Shown one piece after another: positions 36,160 through 48,585 of a stretch of DNA of 64,000 nucleotides. The stretch comes from Galerina marginata (lineage: Eukaryota; Basidiomycota; Agaricomycetes; Agaricales; Galerinaceae), in NCBI GenBank assembly GCA_023014335.1, contig JAECYW010000002.1:1612001-1676000 (forward strand). Reading direction: 5' to 3'. The stretch's first letter is position 1; every line of letters starts with the position of its first letter. Position numbers and translations under genes: made by a program. The notes beneath the pieces were generated by a model. The model saw nothing but the letters and a program-made list of their open reading frames with translations. It ran no database searches and had not been told where the DNA came from.

Positions 36160-38866
36160 ATGTCGGAATTCCGCTCTCCTGTCGTCTTGCCCGACATCCC
36201 TGACAATCTCTCAATCCCCCAGTTCATCCTTCGCACATCCCCCTCAAGGCCTGTTCGCCCAAAGAATGTCCCCTTTTTCATAGAGGATAGCACCGGACGC
36301 GCTGTAACATTCGAGGAGGTATTCTTACCATGTCACCTTTCTCTCTCTCTCTTTGTTCATGCCATTCTTAGGCCCATCACCGTACATTCGGTCTTGCAAA
36401 CGCGTTGAGCATCAAATGGAACATAGGTGCGCGAATATCTCATTCTTCAAGAACGCGTAACCTCTCACGCGCTACCTGCTTCCTCCAGGTCCGAACGATG
36501 TTGGTATGTGACCCGCAGAGGTTGTTTGAATACAAAATGACCAGTCATTCGGGACAGTTTGTCTATTCAGCCCAAACCACATAGGTATCTGCAGCATCCA
36601 ACGTCTCCCAACATTCGGCTTATAACGCATTCGCATAGATTATGCGACTATTGTCTGGGCTGTTCACACTCTTGGGGGGATTATAACGCGCGTCCTTTTC
36701 TTGGCTTTGATCTGGTTCATATCCACTTACCCCCGCTCTTCAGACCAGCCAACCCGTCTTACACGGCCGACGAGCTAAAGTATCAGCTATCAGTCACAGG
36801 GGCTAAGGTCATCGCTGTACACCCTGACTGTCTCAGTACTGCAAGATCCGCCGCCCATGCATGCGGTCTTTCTGATACCGCTCTGTTTCTTCTTGACTCA
36901 AGTCCTTCATCAATAGGCTCCAAGATGCCCACAATCGAACAATTAATAGCTTTAGGCGCTGGCAAAGGCGAGAACTACAATGCAATACGCTTCAAGCCGG
37001 GCGAGGCCCGCACGGCTATTGCCTTCCTTTCTTTCTCTAGTGGCACGACAGGTCAGTTTTTCGATTAGTTAGACTTAGAATTTTCAATAAAGCGATTGCC
37101 CAGGAAAACCAAAGGTTTATTGTCTCACACGATAAAGTCGCCTTCAATATTAACGCCAACGCAACCCAGGCTGTAGCCATCCCTCATTATTCAGTAATTG
37201 CGAATGTGATTCAAATGGCCGCTCACTACAGATTGAGTGACACGTCAGTACCAGTGAAGCGTACAGCTCCAGGTGATATAGCCGCCGGAGGCAAGTGAAA
37301 TGAGTCTTCCCCGATTCTTTTGACTCATTGCCACCCTTCAGTTCTTCCTTTTTTTCGTAAGTCAATCTAACTATACTCAGGCACTCATCCTAATATCAGC
37401 ACGGCCGGCAGATATCTACGGGCTAGTTGTGGTCGTACGTTGCATATTCTGTTGTTTGCTTTCTGTATTCACGATTCACAGATGCATTATATGTTATACG
37501 CCGGTGTAATTGTCCATGCATGGGTTAGTTCGTGTTAGCTCGCTCACCAATTTTTGTCCATAGGCATCAATCGTCATCATCCCGAAGTTCAACTTTACGG
37601 AATACTTGGAAAGCATACAGAGACATCGAATTACTCATCTATAGTCAGCTGGTTGTCCTCGTTGTTGGCTTATCATTGACTTCTGTCCCTTTCAAGTGTG
37701 GTACCTCCTCAAGTTGTCCTTTTATGCAAGGTATTGTTTCCCGTTGCCCGGCTTTTTAAAGAAGCTTTAACGTAGTTCTTAATACTTTAGCATCCTGTCA
37801 GCAAGGGTCGTGATTTCAGCCAAGTGAAACTTTGCCTATCTGGAGCTGCTCCGATGAACAGCGACCTCATGAAGCAAATATCAAAACTTTTCCCAAACGC
37901 TGCTATTGGTCAAGGTTATGGTAAACATTGGTGTTCCATGATTGAAGTTCCGTTGTTTATCTGGCTGTAGGTCTTACTGAGACTTCAACGACGGTTTGTT
38001 CATTGCCACACGACCGACAACTTGGTACCCCAGGGAGTGCCGGCGCATTGATCCCCGGGATCACAGCGAGAGTTGTCAAGCCAGATGGCACTCTTGCATC
38101 AGAAGGCGAACAGGGCGAATTGGTTGTGAAAGGACCTTCAATGGCCCTGGGGTACTACGGAAATCCCGCTGCGTATGTCATCTTCATATGGTTCAAATTT
38201 CGATTACCCAATTGCAACATATCAGGACGGCCGAAACCTTTGTCGACGGATGGGTTCGGACAGGCGATGAAGTCATCATTAAAAATTTGGAGGTCTTTGT
38301 AGTCGACCGTTTAAAGGTGTGTGAACAATATGTTAAGAGCTACACTCGAATCTCAATGCGTTATTAATACAAAGGAAATCATGAAAGTTCGAGGCTTCCA
38401 AGTGGCCCCAGCCGAATTAGAAGGTCACCTGCTACTTCACCCCGATGTGGGAGATGCTTGTGTGGTTGGAATCCCGGACGAATACAGCGGAGAACTTCCA
38501 CTGGCTTTCGTCGTCCCGACTGTTAGTGCGCTCAAGCGAATCGAGGGAAATGAACAGGCAATCCAGAAACTGAAAACAGTCTTGGCAAAGGTTGTTCTTT
38601 TTTTCCAGGACACAATCCCGATGTACTGATTATTCAATCCATCAACTAGCATGTATCCGATGCCAAAGTGCAGTACAAGTGGCTCGCTGGAGGTGTCGAG
38701 TTTGTTGACGTGATACCTAAAAACCCATCGGGGAAAATTGTAAGTACTTCTTGCATCTTTCAAGTCGGACTTTGACGGTATTCCACAATAATTTCTAGCT
38801 TCGTCGGGTTCTTCGCGAACGAGCAAAGGTCATGGTAAAGACTAGACCGTTGCAGTCTAGGTTGTG
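36160..38866 (+). CDS. Acyl-CoA synthetase / 4-coumarate-CoA-ligase-like enzyme, peroxisomal
   Basis: An ANL-superfamily adenylating enzyme that activates a carboxylic acid with ATP and CoA. The AMP-binding P-loop is SSGTTGKPK, split by an intron near 37052-37101. Other signatures are AVAIPHYSVIANVIQ, FNFTEYLESIQRHRITHL, LCLSGAAPM, GQGYGLTE, GELVVKGPSMALGYYGNP, DGWVRTGDE and VRGFQVAPAELE; the C-terminal catalytic Lys is in KNPSGKI. The protein ends QSRL, a canonical type-1 peroxisomal targeting signal. More than ten introns are used. One doubtful junction near 36688 (after GGIIT, before NPSYTADELKY) may hide an extra base. The substrate cannot be told from sequence; fatty or phenylpropanoid acids are usual. 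Confidence 0.9.
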
Positions 38867-39413
38867 AATTTTCTGAAAGTCGGTTGTGATGACATTTCAG
38901 AGTCCCTTGTTTTATGTTAAATGAGTAGGCATCTATAATAGGCCCCAGTTCATAGCGTATTACATCAATAAATCATAAATACATACCTTATTCAGTGGTT
39001 GAACATTTGATCGAGGCTAGTGTGTCTTATACATTGAAATCTGACATTGGTAACAGGCTACACTTTGCAGACAGAGATTGGGCGATATCTGTATCAGATG
39101 GTCCTATTTTGAACCCAGGATAGCACTAACCCAGATAAGTGGCCACCCAGGACAACTGACCAGGAAGAAAGCCGGTGACCGCCGTTCTGATACCAGATAC
39201 AGGCGTCTGAGCCCTTCTATAAACCCAACCCTACCCTGATGAGAGCGTTGTCAATCCACCGACAGACAGAATAGCACACAGTGATTCGCGCAACACTGGT
39301 CATTAGGATCCGTGGTTGGCTGGAATGGACTACCCTCTATGATGTTCATGTCGTCGCTTCTGTAGACAAGAAAACCACATCGATCGCATCGATCCTGTCA
39401 GTTCAAGATCCAC

Positions 39414-39617
39414 CATGGGGAGAAGATTGCGAAATTTAGGGATTACTTGACCCTGGAGGATGTAAAAGCGCTCATTGCAAAGGGCGAGAAGAAAGGAACA
39501 ATCAAAAACATGAGTCGTCGAATAGCCACTAACCGACGAAATTTGACAGAATTTCCAACTGTTCGAAAGTACAAATGTCTCTGGGATCAAGCATCACCTA
39601 TGGACGCCAAAGGGTAG
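39414..39617 (+). pseudogene. Coding-like fragment without a usable start
   Basis: A 67-codon open stretch ending at TAG 39615-39617, rich in Lys/Arg and helical in character (KIAKFRDYLTLEDVKALIAK, then KNMSRRIATNRRNLTEF). There is an internal ATG, but no start near its beginning in this frame; a Kozak-like CCACCATGGG at about 39411-39420 reads in another frame. No family recognised. It may be an exon, a relic, or chance. Confidence 0.25.
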
Positions 39618-40458
39618 GGCAGAGGTCGGGTTGTTGGCATGCACGCAGGGGGAATCGAAGGTAGAGGTAGTCGCAAATTTCGGGAACAGCGCGTTACAGT
39701 TCCAAAGGAAAATCGATAGGTGCAAGGCATGAAATAAGTGTGTGGGCCAGATGCAATGTTCGGATGTCGCAGAAAGCATGGCACATCCTGTCAGGCTCGA
39801 AAGACGCTCGAGGGTTCAGCTGCTTCATACCTTGCCGCTATCCCACATGGTTCATTGGCTGTAGGGCTAATCCTTGGCGAAAAGAAAGAAAATTACAGAG
39901 CCTTTAGATGCTGACGAGGTTGTTGTTCAAAGATTGGTAGAGGCTCGAAATGCTTCCGTCAGTTTATTTGAAACACCGAAAGAAAGGTCTGGTCTGAGTT
40001 GGTCTGAGCAACCTCCATTCACTAAATCACAACCAAACGACCGCAACTGCACCTTTGAACCGCGCTCACCTCTCCACTTACTTCACTTTTCTTTCTTTAA
40101 CTCTGGGGCATCTGCACACGAGTCAGTTGGACTATCGTCGGACTTGGTACGGATATCATGCGACAAACATGCCGGGGGTTCATCTAGTGGTAGCAGCTAT
40201 CAGAGCGGTTATTCAACGTCGTCGCATCCTCGGGACCAACAATGCGACCTACGGAGCACGGGGATTAGGGCAGCAAAAATTAAGCGGGCGATATCGGGAT
40301 CAACTCACCACGTCTAGCCCCCGACCACAGTGATGCTATCGCGGAAAGGATGGGGAGAGCATCCCCACGCTAGTCTGTCAGCGAGGAGGTTTTCTGGACA
40401 TCTTTACCTGTGGTTTTTTTGGCAACGCAGTAAGCAAGCATCGCCTGCACTCAAACGG

Positions 40459-40501
40459 TGCTTCATCAGAATTAGTACTTTGCTTGCTTCCTGATGAAGC
40501 A
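40459..40501. repeat. Inverted repeat, 11-bp arms
   Basis: TGCTTCATCAG at 40459-40469 is matched by its exact reverse complement at 40491-40501 with a 21-base spacer, enough for a hairpin. It lies inside the gene-poor island and is not next to a recognised gene end. Confidence 0.7.
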
Positions 40502-42050
40502 TACTTTGTACTCGGAGGCGTTCTTAGTGGACCCTTTAGTGCACAGCAGAAGCTAGCTGCAAAGTTTTTTTTTGCATCTATCTGATGAAGAAAGGTCAGA
40601 CTGACTCAAAACACATTTGAAGATTGGGGAAGGTCTTGAGTGGTGAGTTCTTCGCCTCTTCATTCAAATTTCATCTTGAAGCTTTTCATATCTTGCTGGT
40701 TTTCTGGTTATTACTTGCGGCCAAATATTCATCCTTTTCATAGATGCCATTCCTCGTCCGCGTTGAGTTTCTTGGAAGTTGGACGTCGATATTTGCCCTC
40801 ACTGCTGTTCTTGAAGACTTGCTGATTTCGATCACATCTCTCAGAATCTATGAAAGGACTATGCATGTTCAATACCATGGTGGGGGAAAGATAGGAAAAC
40901 CTGTCTCTGACTCACTCTATGTTGTGACCTATACGTCACTCTCGTCACGGTGCTTCTGCCAGTGCAGTGTCAAGGAATGGGATCCATCATGGGGATCGAA
41001 AGATTTCGGGATTAATGCAAGAACCAGGATGGCGAGAGGTTTTGGTTCTACGTGGCCTTGCCATGGAGTCGGCATTTCTATTTTGTGCTTGGAAATTTGT
41101 GCGCAACAGAGCACTCGTCCTCAGGCGAGAGACCAAAAGCGAACAGGCCCGTTGGTGATGGAGAGTAGCAAGTGCTGACTGGTTTGGGAGAGTGCTGGGC
41201 CTTCAGGGAAGTAAATGTCCTGGCCAGACTGGGAACCCAAGGTATCCATACTTTCGCATGGAATTGTGAGAGCAGGAGAGCTAATGTTCTCCTCAGTCCC
41301 CAAGGCTATGCTGTATAGGCTTGCAACTGCTTTCCGAAAGGTAAATGAGATTACGTCCTTTTATCGCTGAATCATTGTCGCTCAAGGAGGTCGAATAGAT
41401 GCTCTGTGGCGGGCGATTGAGCTGTCCCTCAAATAGCGATCAAGGATCCGCTTACTACTCCTCCAGGTCAGAAGCAAGTCATCTCCTTGAGCCTTTCCAG
41501 GGAGCCTATCAACGGACATGGTTGTTTTGTCAATTGGAATTGCAATGCTTTCGCATGGATGTCCAAACGGTGTCGAGACAATGCAGTTATTTGAAGATGT
41601 CGTGGAATCCAGTTTTCTCTATCCCACAAGAGAGCGTGTGCATGGACCGACTTGATCAGATATTTGTGTTTCTTTGAGAAGGAAATACATGAGTAACCAT
41701 TGGGGTTTGCAGGATATCGAGGTGGTGAGTTTCGAATCCAGAACTATTTGGGTCGGCGCTTTGCCCCGTTTACGGAGATTTGGCGGGACATACTCAATGT
41801 TTCGCGTGATGTCCGTGCGCACACCGAATTTCCGGCATCGAAATTCAAATTCCATTCGAGCATATAAGGAGGGCTTGTGGAAAATCCCTTTTTTCAGCTC
41901 TGGGAACCTCCCCTTTCTGTCTGCCATTTTTCACTGCAACCACCCGTACACTGAAGCACGTCGCGTCACTCACTCAACAGTCTCGACACTCCTTTCTTAG
42001 CTTGATCGCTGTGACAGATACCATCCCACAATCATTTCTTTCGTCTAAAA

Positions 42051-42671
42051 ATGTCCCTATCCCATATACCTTTGCCGTCTATCAGCCTTGTCCTCGAGGT
42101 GAATTATGGTTTTATACCTCAGAACACGACTGGCATCATGCTCGGTCCACTGCCTGTGGATCTAGCTCTTGGCCCGGTTCCAGCGCTTTTGATGGCAAGC
42201 AAGGTTCCCTTCATCACATCCCTTATTGAACTGATCAAGGGGATATTATTTAGAAGACTGTTGATTTGCGCAACGGTGATGTTGAAAATGGGGAAGATGG
42301 TCTGGCTTCTTGTGTTATGGACATTCTTGATGAACCTGTGCGTTTTTTGTCTTCTCACAAATTCTAATTTCAGATGCTAAATGTTTGATATTTACCTGGT
42401 TTTCAATAGGCGGCAGACGAAGTCGAGACTGCAACCGTATTTAAAGAGAAGGAACCAACCAACTCTTCCAGTTTGGTTGAAGGTCAAGGCACCTCAAGTG
42501 CAACCACCAAGATCAAGGTATGGTCATATTAATTCTTTCTGCCTGTTCTCACCGCGGGTCTATTTTCAGCGCCGTGTTTCTATTTTCGTGACTGCGGTTC
42601 GAGGCCTTCTTTCTACAAAACTCGTTAACGCTTTACTTCGGAAAGCCGTTCACCATCAATCAACCAACTGA
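42051..42671 (+). CDS. Small four-exon candidate gene
   Basis: No family recognised. Exons 42051-42098, 42254-42337, 42410-42517 and 42570-42671 each keep phase 0 and give 113 residues: MSLSHIPLPSISLVLE, then KTVDLRNGDVENGEDG and an acidic piece, then KEKEPTNSSSLVEGQG, then a basic amphipathic end (RRVSIFVTAVRGLLSTKL). The ATG has A at -3. All introns are GT-AG; the first is long at 155 nt. If the first intron is retained, the frame stays open to 42380 and encodes a different hydrophobic 109-residue protein. The orderly splicing is the main argument for a gene. Confidence 0.45.
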
Positions 42672-43018
42672 GAACTCCATCTCAAAACCACCTCCGATCC
42701 CACCTTGCTCTCCATTTATTGCGATACTTTGTTGACACTTCTCATTGACTAGAAATTAATATCCCTATTATAATGAACCTTTCTAGCCCAAATTATTGGA
42801 ATCCTCAGCTTTCTTGGTTGTACCATATTTTTTAGTTTTGTTAGTAACTTGTTATATATGCTTGCCTTCCCAGTACAAAACCATATAGCTACAAAAATTC
42901 TAGACACAGTGGATTTGCCACTTTGTTGCCAGCAGTGTGCTTTGTTTGGCGCTGCTTGGGGAACCTAAATTTCCGAGTCGCGTCCATTATTATCATTTTC
43001 TCTATTTCCTAGTCAAGA

Positions 43019-43916
43019 ATGGGCCGGAGGATTGCTTCGCAGGTTCACCAGCAAGTCTCCAGGTTGCTGCGCGCGAACTTCATCAGAAAGGAACCTGTTT
43101 GGTATCAAGCTGTTCTTGACCACCCACCGCTCACTCTTCCGCCGAAAGCACCCCCTACACGCACTGCCTACGACAAGAAGCCCCCATTGACTGGCAAACC
43201 TCGTGCACACTCAACACGGCCAGTTCCTGTTTATTACTTGGAAGACGACATCCGTCGCCAATTCTTCACGGACCATCCTTTCGAGATTTTCCGGCCTTCA
43301 ACTTTAGTGGAGAGCGACCGAATAGAGGACCCCAATCCTATCAATGGCAAGGACTGGACCAGGCTAGGACAACGGGGGCGTAACCCGACTCCAGAGGAGT
43401 GAGTTCGTTTTTGACGTGGCGACATCATTTTTAAAGGATTCTTGCAGTGCAATACGGTTTACACTCAACCTGTACCAGTATCATTCATTAACTTTGAGCG
43501 AAGCCTACGCACAGGCGGTTGCGCAATTCCGTGCTCTGCGCTCGGAGCACCATATTGCAACCACTTTCGCCGCCATGGAGGCAGAACAACTCGGGTCAAC
43601 CTTTGGGAACAGCGAAATTGAAAACACCTTTGAAAGGGAGAAGAGATCTCTGGCTTCATGGGAGAGGAAGGAGGAGTTGGATGAAGGTGCCCTTGCTGCT
43701 CGGAAGCGTTGGAAAGCAATTGTTGAGAGACATCATGGTGCGGACCAGTGGTCGAAGGGGGCTGAATACGTTAGGCTCTGGCAGGAGGGAATTAAACCGA
43801 ACTACATGCCTGCGGTAACACAGGCAGTTGAACCACAAATCCCAATCAACGAAATGCCGGATCCTTTCGCCCTCAGTTCCTTACCATTGTCTAGTCGACC
43901 ACGTTCCAGGTCTTAA
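43019..43916 (+). CDS. Mitochondrial small-subunit ribosomal protein mS23 (Rsm25 family)
   Basis: A mitochondrion-specific protein of the small mitoribosomal subunit. Two exons (43019-43398, 43448-43916) join in phase to 282 residues. The N-terminus (MGRRIASQVHQQVSRLLRAN) is basic and amphipathic, as for mitochondrial import, and is followed by the family motif KEPVWYQAVLDHPP. The segment PVYYLEDDIRRQFFTDHPFE and the helix QYHSLTLSEAYAQAVAQFRAL are typical. The C-terminal third has long charged helices (ENTFEREKRSLASWERKEEL) and ends in a Ser/Arg tail. The frame is clean. Assignment rests on the N-terminal motif and overall layout. Confidence 0.83.
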
Positions 43917-44016
43917 ATGATATGCATACTCATGAATATCGTTTTCCCAGTTCTTTGGAGTAATTGGACGTAATTAAAGCTAAATATGGTACAGGGACAC
44001 CTGAAAGGTCAACCGG

Positions 44017-45808
44017 TCAAGATTTTACACGCGACTGGGCTGCTTGCGCGGCGTTCATCCCCATCCAAGTTTTCTCCACAAGTCCAAGCAACTTTTGCAT
44101 GTCCGAACTCCAGTCGTTCATAACATCCTCTGCACTGCGTTTGCTTCTGAAGTTGACGATGCCAGCAGGTCGGTCTACTTTCGCCCAAACTGTACCGGAG
44201 ACCACGAGTCTTGCCAGAGTTTGTTCCGTTTGCTTCGATGTAAGATCCAGCAGCGAAGTCAGACGCGTTAAAGTGATCCGTGTGTAGTATTGTGCGACAA
44301 CACGGATGTTCTGTAAATTGTCACGGAAAGTGAGTGTCTAAACCAGTACGAAGGAGCCTGTCCACGAACATGTTCAATGACCCGCGTGTGCAAATCTTCC
44401 CATCTTTTCTCGGAACTGAAGACTGGCGTTTTTCTCAGGAATTCTCCGTAGATAGCTTCTATGCCTGGCCAGCGCATCAGCTCCGTTGTAACGAAACATT
44501 TGACGAGGTTGCTGGAAGAAAGGATAATTTAGTTATAGGCACTGAGGGAAAAGAAAATGCATACTACTGAAGTTCTAGCTTGACCAAAGCTGGGTCAGCG
44601 TAAAGATGGTGGAGCATATCCGATTGTTCATTGCTATGCGGAGCAAGGACGATATAATAGACGATGTGCTCAAGAGCCTGTTGGACCAGTTCGAATGCTG
44701 GACAGCATAAATAAGAACAGCACGCACCAATTTGCCTTTATCATTCACGTCCTCCTTAATCGACGGAGTTTCCCAGACCTTGTGATAGTGTTTGGCAACA
44801 TCAAGGTAAGCATCATGATGAAGGGCATGTTGAATCATCAGGTCATAGTATTTGAGTTTGAGATCCTACGAGGCGAGTCTTTAGAGGTCTAAATTGAACG
44901 AGACAAAACCAAAGCAAACCTCGTTGTCTTTCTCCTTCAAGAATTCCTCGTTGACCTTCCGGCCACCGACCCGAGCTTTCACCCACTCCGCCTCGCCTCC
45001 ACCCAAAGATTCCTTTCCTTCTTTCTTTTCCACCGCCGCGTCTTTTTGCTGGGCCACCGCGATGAGTAAACGCATTTGCTCCAAGATGAACTCTGTCTTT
45101 TCCCGGCGTGCCATCGATGAATATGTTTCTACTTGTAAATCAGAGAGCAATTCCGAGGCCGTTTGCAAAGATTGTTTCTGGTCCTTCGACTTCTCTGACT
45201 TGGAGAGACCCTCATGGTAATGTGAAAGTTGGAGAGTAACACGCGCTCGTGGCGTTTCGAGGAAGATCTACGAGGTGTTAATAATCATGATTGACATTAA
45301 CGATAATATTTCGTCTAACCTTTCCTTCTGTAACACCGCGAAGGGTTTCCAGTAATTCAAGCCACCTTTCTAGGCCGTCCTTTTCCTTTATTTCAGGTAG
45401 CCACGAGATCGCAAGCTCCACAATAGCTTGCACTGCAGCTTTGAGTTGGCCATGCTTTTTACTGAGGACTGTTATAGTTGAGTTCAGAAGGGGGTAGTCT
45501 TTAGCATCGTAGCTATGTTGGACGGCAGCTTTAACCAGTCGAGTAGTGGAGGCGAGATCGGCAGCCTAGTGGGTCAATCAGCTCGTTTTGAATGTCGAAA
45601 GAAGACATAATTACGTTTCTCGTTTGCTTTTCTAGAGTGAATATTTTGTCCAGTCCGTCCTGAAGTTTCCCCGCCTTGCATAGCGCTGAGTGAGCCTTAA
45701 ATACTTTTGTTGGATGAATAACAGCACCTTTATGAGCTTTTCTGCTTCTGGGAGTATTTCTTCAACCTCCTTCGTGTAGTCTTTCTCTTGCTTCTTGTTG
45801 TCGGCCAT
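44017..45808 (-). CDS. 26S proteasome lid subunit RPN5 (PSMD12)
   Basis: A PCI-domain subunit of the 19S regulatory particle lid, needed for ubiquitin-dependent proteolysis. The start MADNKKQEKDYTKEVEEILP is followed by helical repeats: GLDKIFTLEKQTRNAADLAS, LLNSTITVLSKKHGQLK, LERWLELLETLRGVTEGKIF and LEQMRLLIAV. After introns come YYDLMIQHALHHDAYLDVAK, IVYYIVLAPHSNEQSDMLHH and the PCI winged helix (IRVVAQYYTRITLTRLTSLL, then LARLVVSGTVWAKVDRPAGI). The C-terminal helix ends AAQAAQSRVKS. About eight exons are used, all in frame. Both ends match the family well. Confidence 0.95.
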
Positions 45809-46121
45809 GGTGTAGGTCCAAGCGGGTGAATTCTGTGTTCGCTGAATCCAATCTCGGTGACGCGTCGCGGTGTTGTTGTGCTTTGTTTTGGAATCTGTTT
45901 TCCACGTGCGTATATTGACTTCCGGCCCGTTTCTACCGCTTTCCTTATTTTGCGATTGCACCTTAAAAGAATTCGTTTCGGGGAAAAAATGGATTGCATG
46001 TAGTCTATCGGCATGTTCATATGCATAGGGGGTCATATTTGTGGTCATATCGGTGGGTATCTAATTTTATGCCAGCACAATCACGATAATAAGTAAGCGA
46101 GGCGTTCGCAATAGTAAATAA
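45809..46121. other. Intergenic region upstream of RPN5
   Basis: About 310 bases separate the RPN5 start from the stop of the F-box gene, both on the minus strand. It should hold the RPN5 promoter. An in-frame upstream ATG extends RPN5 on paper, but the sequence there is not family-like. Confidence 0.4.
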
Positions 46122-48585
46122 TCATTGACGGACTGGAAGGTTTTCCAGAGGTATCGAGTCTGTCGCATCATTAGTGGAGGTTTTCACCTCGGACGAAGGT
46201 TGTTTGGAAGAACCATTGGATTCCGTCTGGCGGGTTTTGTTTTGGAATCGGGAGAGGGCCAAATGCAAGATGCGTGACGGGAGCGAGATTGGGAAGATGG
46301 CGTATCGATAAGCGAGTGAAAATAGGCTGAAAAGAGACGAGAAAAAGTAAATGTTGGGGTAAGGCCGGCGCAACGGCGAGCATTCGGAATTCGAAGTAGA
46401 CGAGATATTTACGATTTCATTTGAGGATGGAGAGTCAACGGCAGAGACCGACACGGTGGCCGTCATGGGTATCGCTTCAACGCCAATCTCTGCCCTTGGA
46501 GGGGCAGCGTCAATAGATACTTCATGAACCTCCACCTTGGCCTCCACCCCACGATCCTCGAGGATGGGAGAGAATTGAATCGAAGCTTCAGATGTCATGA
46601 CTTGAGCGAATACCGCACGGCTCATTGTTCCGACAGTTGCATCAACACTCTTTTCAGTCGTTTCCGCCTTTTGTGGAAGCGGGGTCTGAGCAAATGATTT
46701 CTCGGTCGATCGGACGAGCTGAAGGTAAGGAAGGGTATCCGAAACCGATTGCCAGTTCTTTGCGTGACCTTCGTTGAATCCGACCCTGTTCTTTTCCTGG
46801 AACCATTTTAATAATTCCAGTCTGGGCATGAAATGGCTGAGGAAAATGGATATTTGGAGGGGGTCGTTCGCCCAAGAGTGGCCAACGTGGAGGCGGAGAA
46901 GCGACGGTGAGGACATCTCCTGAGATTTCAAAAGTTGTTCCTTGCTTGGACCGGCATTGAAGACGACGCCGAGGGTATGTAAACGTCGGCAGTTCTTCAC
47001 CAATGGTGCAAGCGACTCGAGAAATAGTTTTGGGCTGTGGGGCGGGGGGAAACGAGAGAGCGGGCACAATTTCAACGACTCGAGATTTGGGCACGCCATT
47101 GCAACGGCTTCAATATCAGCTGGTATGAATACTATTGATTCTGGAAGATCGATATCAAGCCTGACGAGGCTCGATAAACCAGTGAATCGTTCCAGGGACA
47201 GCCTCCCTGAAGGTGGTTCTGCCCTTGAGGTAGAACGAACAAGGTCGGCGAATCGGGACGATGGTGTGGCGGAAATACGAAGGGACTGAAGGGATTCTGC
47301 GAAACGATCACAGATCAACTCCGAAAGATCTTGCCAATCTGCATTGTCTGGAGGGTCTTCTATGACAAGGTCCAGGTGCACAAGGGCGCTGTCGAGGTGC
47401 TTGAGAAAAACGGCTATGTTGGCGACCTCTCCTGTGAGCTGTAGCTTCCTCAATTTGGCAAAAGAACCTTTCGAAGGCAAGTCGCCTGTGAGTCGGAGAG
47501 CAGATTTGCGGATTTCGGTGAAATCGAGCTCCTCACCAGAGAAGACACCGCTGTCTCTGGAACCAATCGAACTTGGCGTAGAGTCTCCAGACCGCGGACG
47601 GAGTTCGTCAAAAAATCCTTCAACCGCAATAGGCGACCTTCCTGTGAGGTCGAGCTGAAGCTGCTTTAGCTGGGGCAATGATGCGACCCAACGTCCAACC
47701 CCTGGGCCCAATGCACCAGGAGCGACAAGGACAACTTTCTCCAGCCCATCTTGGCGGATGAGAAGTTCTGTAAATGCCTCGGGTAGGCTGGTTGGAGAAA
47801 TGAAAGAAAATCCTTTCAGCATCGTGCGGCTAGACAGGTCCGCAAGGTAGTCGTTGATCTTCGGGAACTTGCTTCCAAGCTCGAGGTTAATAACCTGAAG
47901 CTGTGGGTGGAGGAAAGTTGCAGAGCGTTCCAATGCCGCCGGGGTGTCGACTTTCCAATTCAATTCCTGAAGGCGGGGAAGGATGTAGGTGAGCCCCTGG
48001 GGGCGACACTCTTCGAAGATGGAGAAAATGGATGTAGCAATGTTGTTGGCGCTTTCGTCGTACGCAATGCGGTGGATCCGTTCGCTGTATTTAATAATTG
48101 CTTTCCAGTCCTCGTCGCGGGGCAGCCTATTCTGGGGCACGACGACGTTTTGTCAGGAATACTGATATACAAGAGAGATATCTACACACCAAACCCATGC
48201 CAGGTTTTCGGGTCTTCTTGAGCAAATGGCCGGGGAATAAACCGACAATAGGTGCGATAGAGTCCAACTCTCTCCACAGAATGTCCAGCGCGGGGCCGGA
48301 GAGCGCACTGCATGTGCGGGCTAGTCGCGACAATGAGCGCCTTCCGTTAGGAGTATCGAGGATGGTTTCGAGAAGCTTGGTTGTCGCTTCGGGGTCGCGC
48401 AGAATTATGGGAAACATGGTTTGCTCGTATACTGCGTAAGGGTGGTAGGTTGACGACCGTTTCTTGGATTTGGTCGATTTCAGGCTGTCCTTAGAGGAAG
48501 TGCGAAAGAGTCGTAGTCCGTCACGAAGGCTTGTTCGTCTGCGAAGGGTATTGAGAGCGTTGTCAAGTAGTGAAGTTTGAGACAT
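46122..48585 (-). CDS. F-box/leucine-rich-repeat-like protein
   Basis: A likely substrate adaptor of an SCF ubiquitin ligase, of the type expanded in basidiomycetes. The start is MSQTSLLDNALNTLRRRTSL. An F-box-like helix region follows at about residues 85-125: RRSLSRLARTCSALSGPALD and ILWRELDSIAPIVGLFP. After one intron (about 48130-48165) a single 670-codon exon carries degenerate LRRs such as LPQLKQLQLDLTGRSP, LRKLQLTGEVANIAVFLKHL and MACPNLESLKLCPLSRF. The C-terminal 150 residues are disordered, with one hydrophobic run (IYFFSSLFSLFSLAYRYAIF) that could be a membrane anchor. The frame is clean. Target proteins are unknown. Confidence 0.82.

Larger units (their letters stand above)
38867..42050. 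other. Gene-poor island
   Basis: About 3.2 kb with no convincing gene. Open frames up to 147 codons exist, but most start at non-ATG codons and lack exon partners. Two pieces look coding-like: 39414-39617 (plus) and a short stretch near 39810-39900 with AAIPHGSLAVGLILGEKK. An 11-bp inverted repeat lies at 40459-40501. No transposase, reverse transcriptase, terminal repeat or tRNA could be recognised. It may be relic or regulatory sequence. Confidence 0.5.

Noticed and set aside
40185..40215. tRNA D-arm-like sequence (TCTAGTGGTAGCAG)
   Set aside because: No matching acceptor stem, anticodon arm or T-loop could be placed around it.
39874..40317. 147-codon plus-strand frame in the gene-poor island
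   Set aside because: Begins at TTG rather than ATG, and its second half is low-complexity without an exon partner.
40744..41178. 144-codon plus-strand frame
   Set aside because: No recognisable motif, no splice partners and unremarkable composition; probably chance.
36160..45808. Secondary-metabolite cluster around the acyl-CoA ligase
   Set aside because: Neighbours are MED7, mS23 and RPN5; no synthase, P450 or transporter is present.
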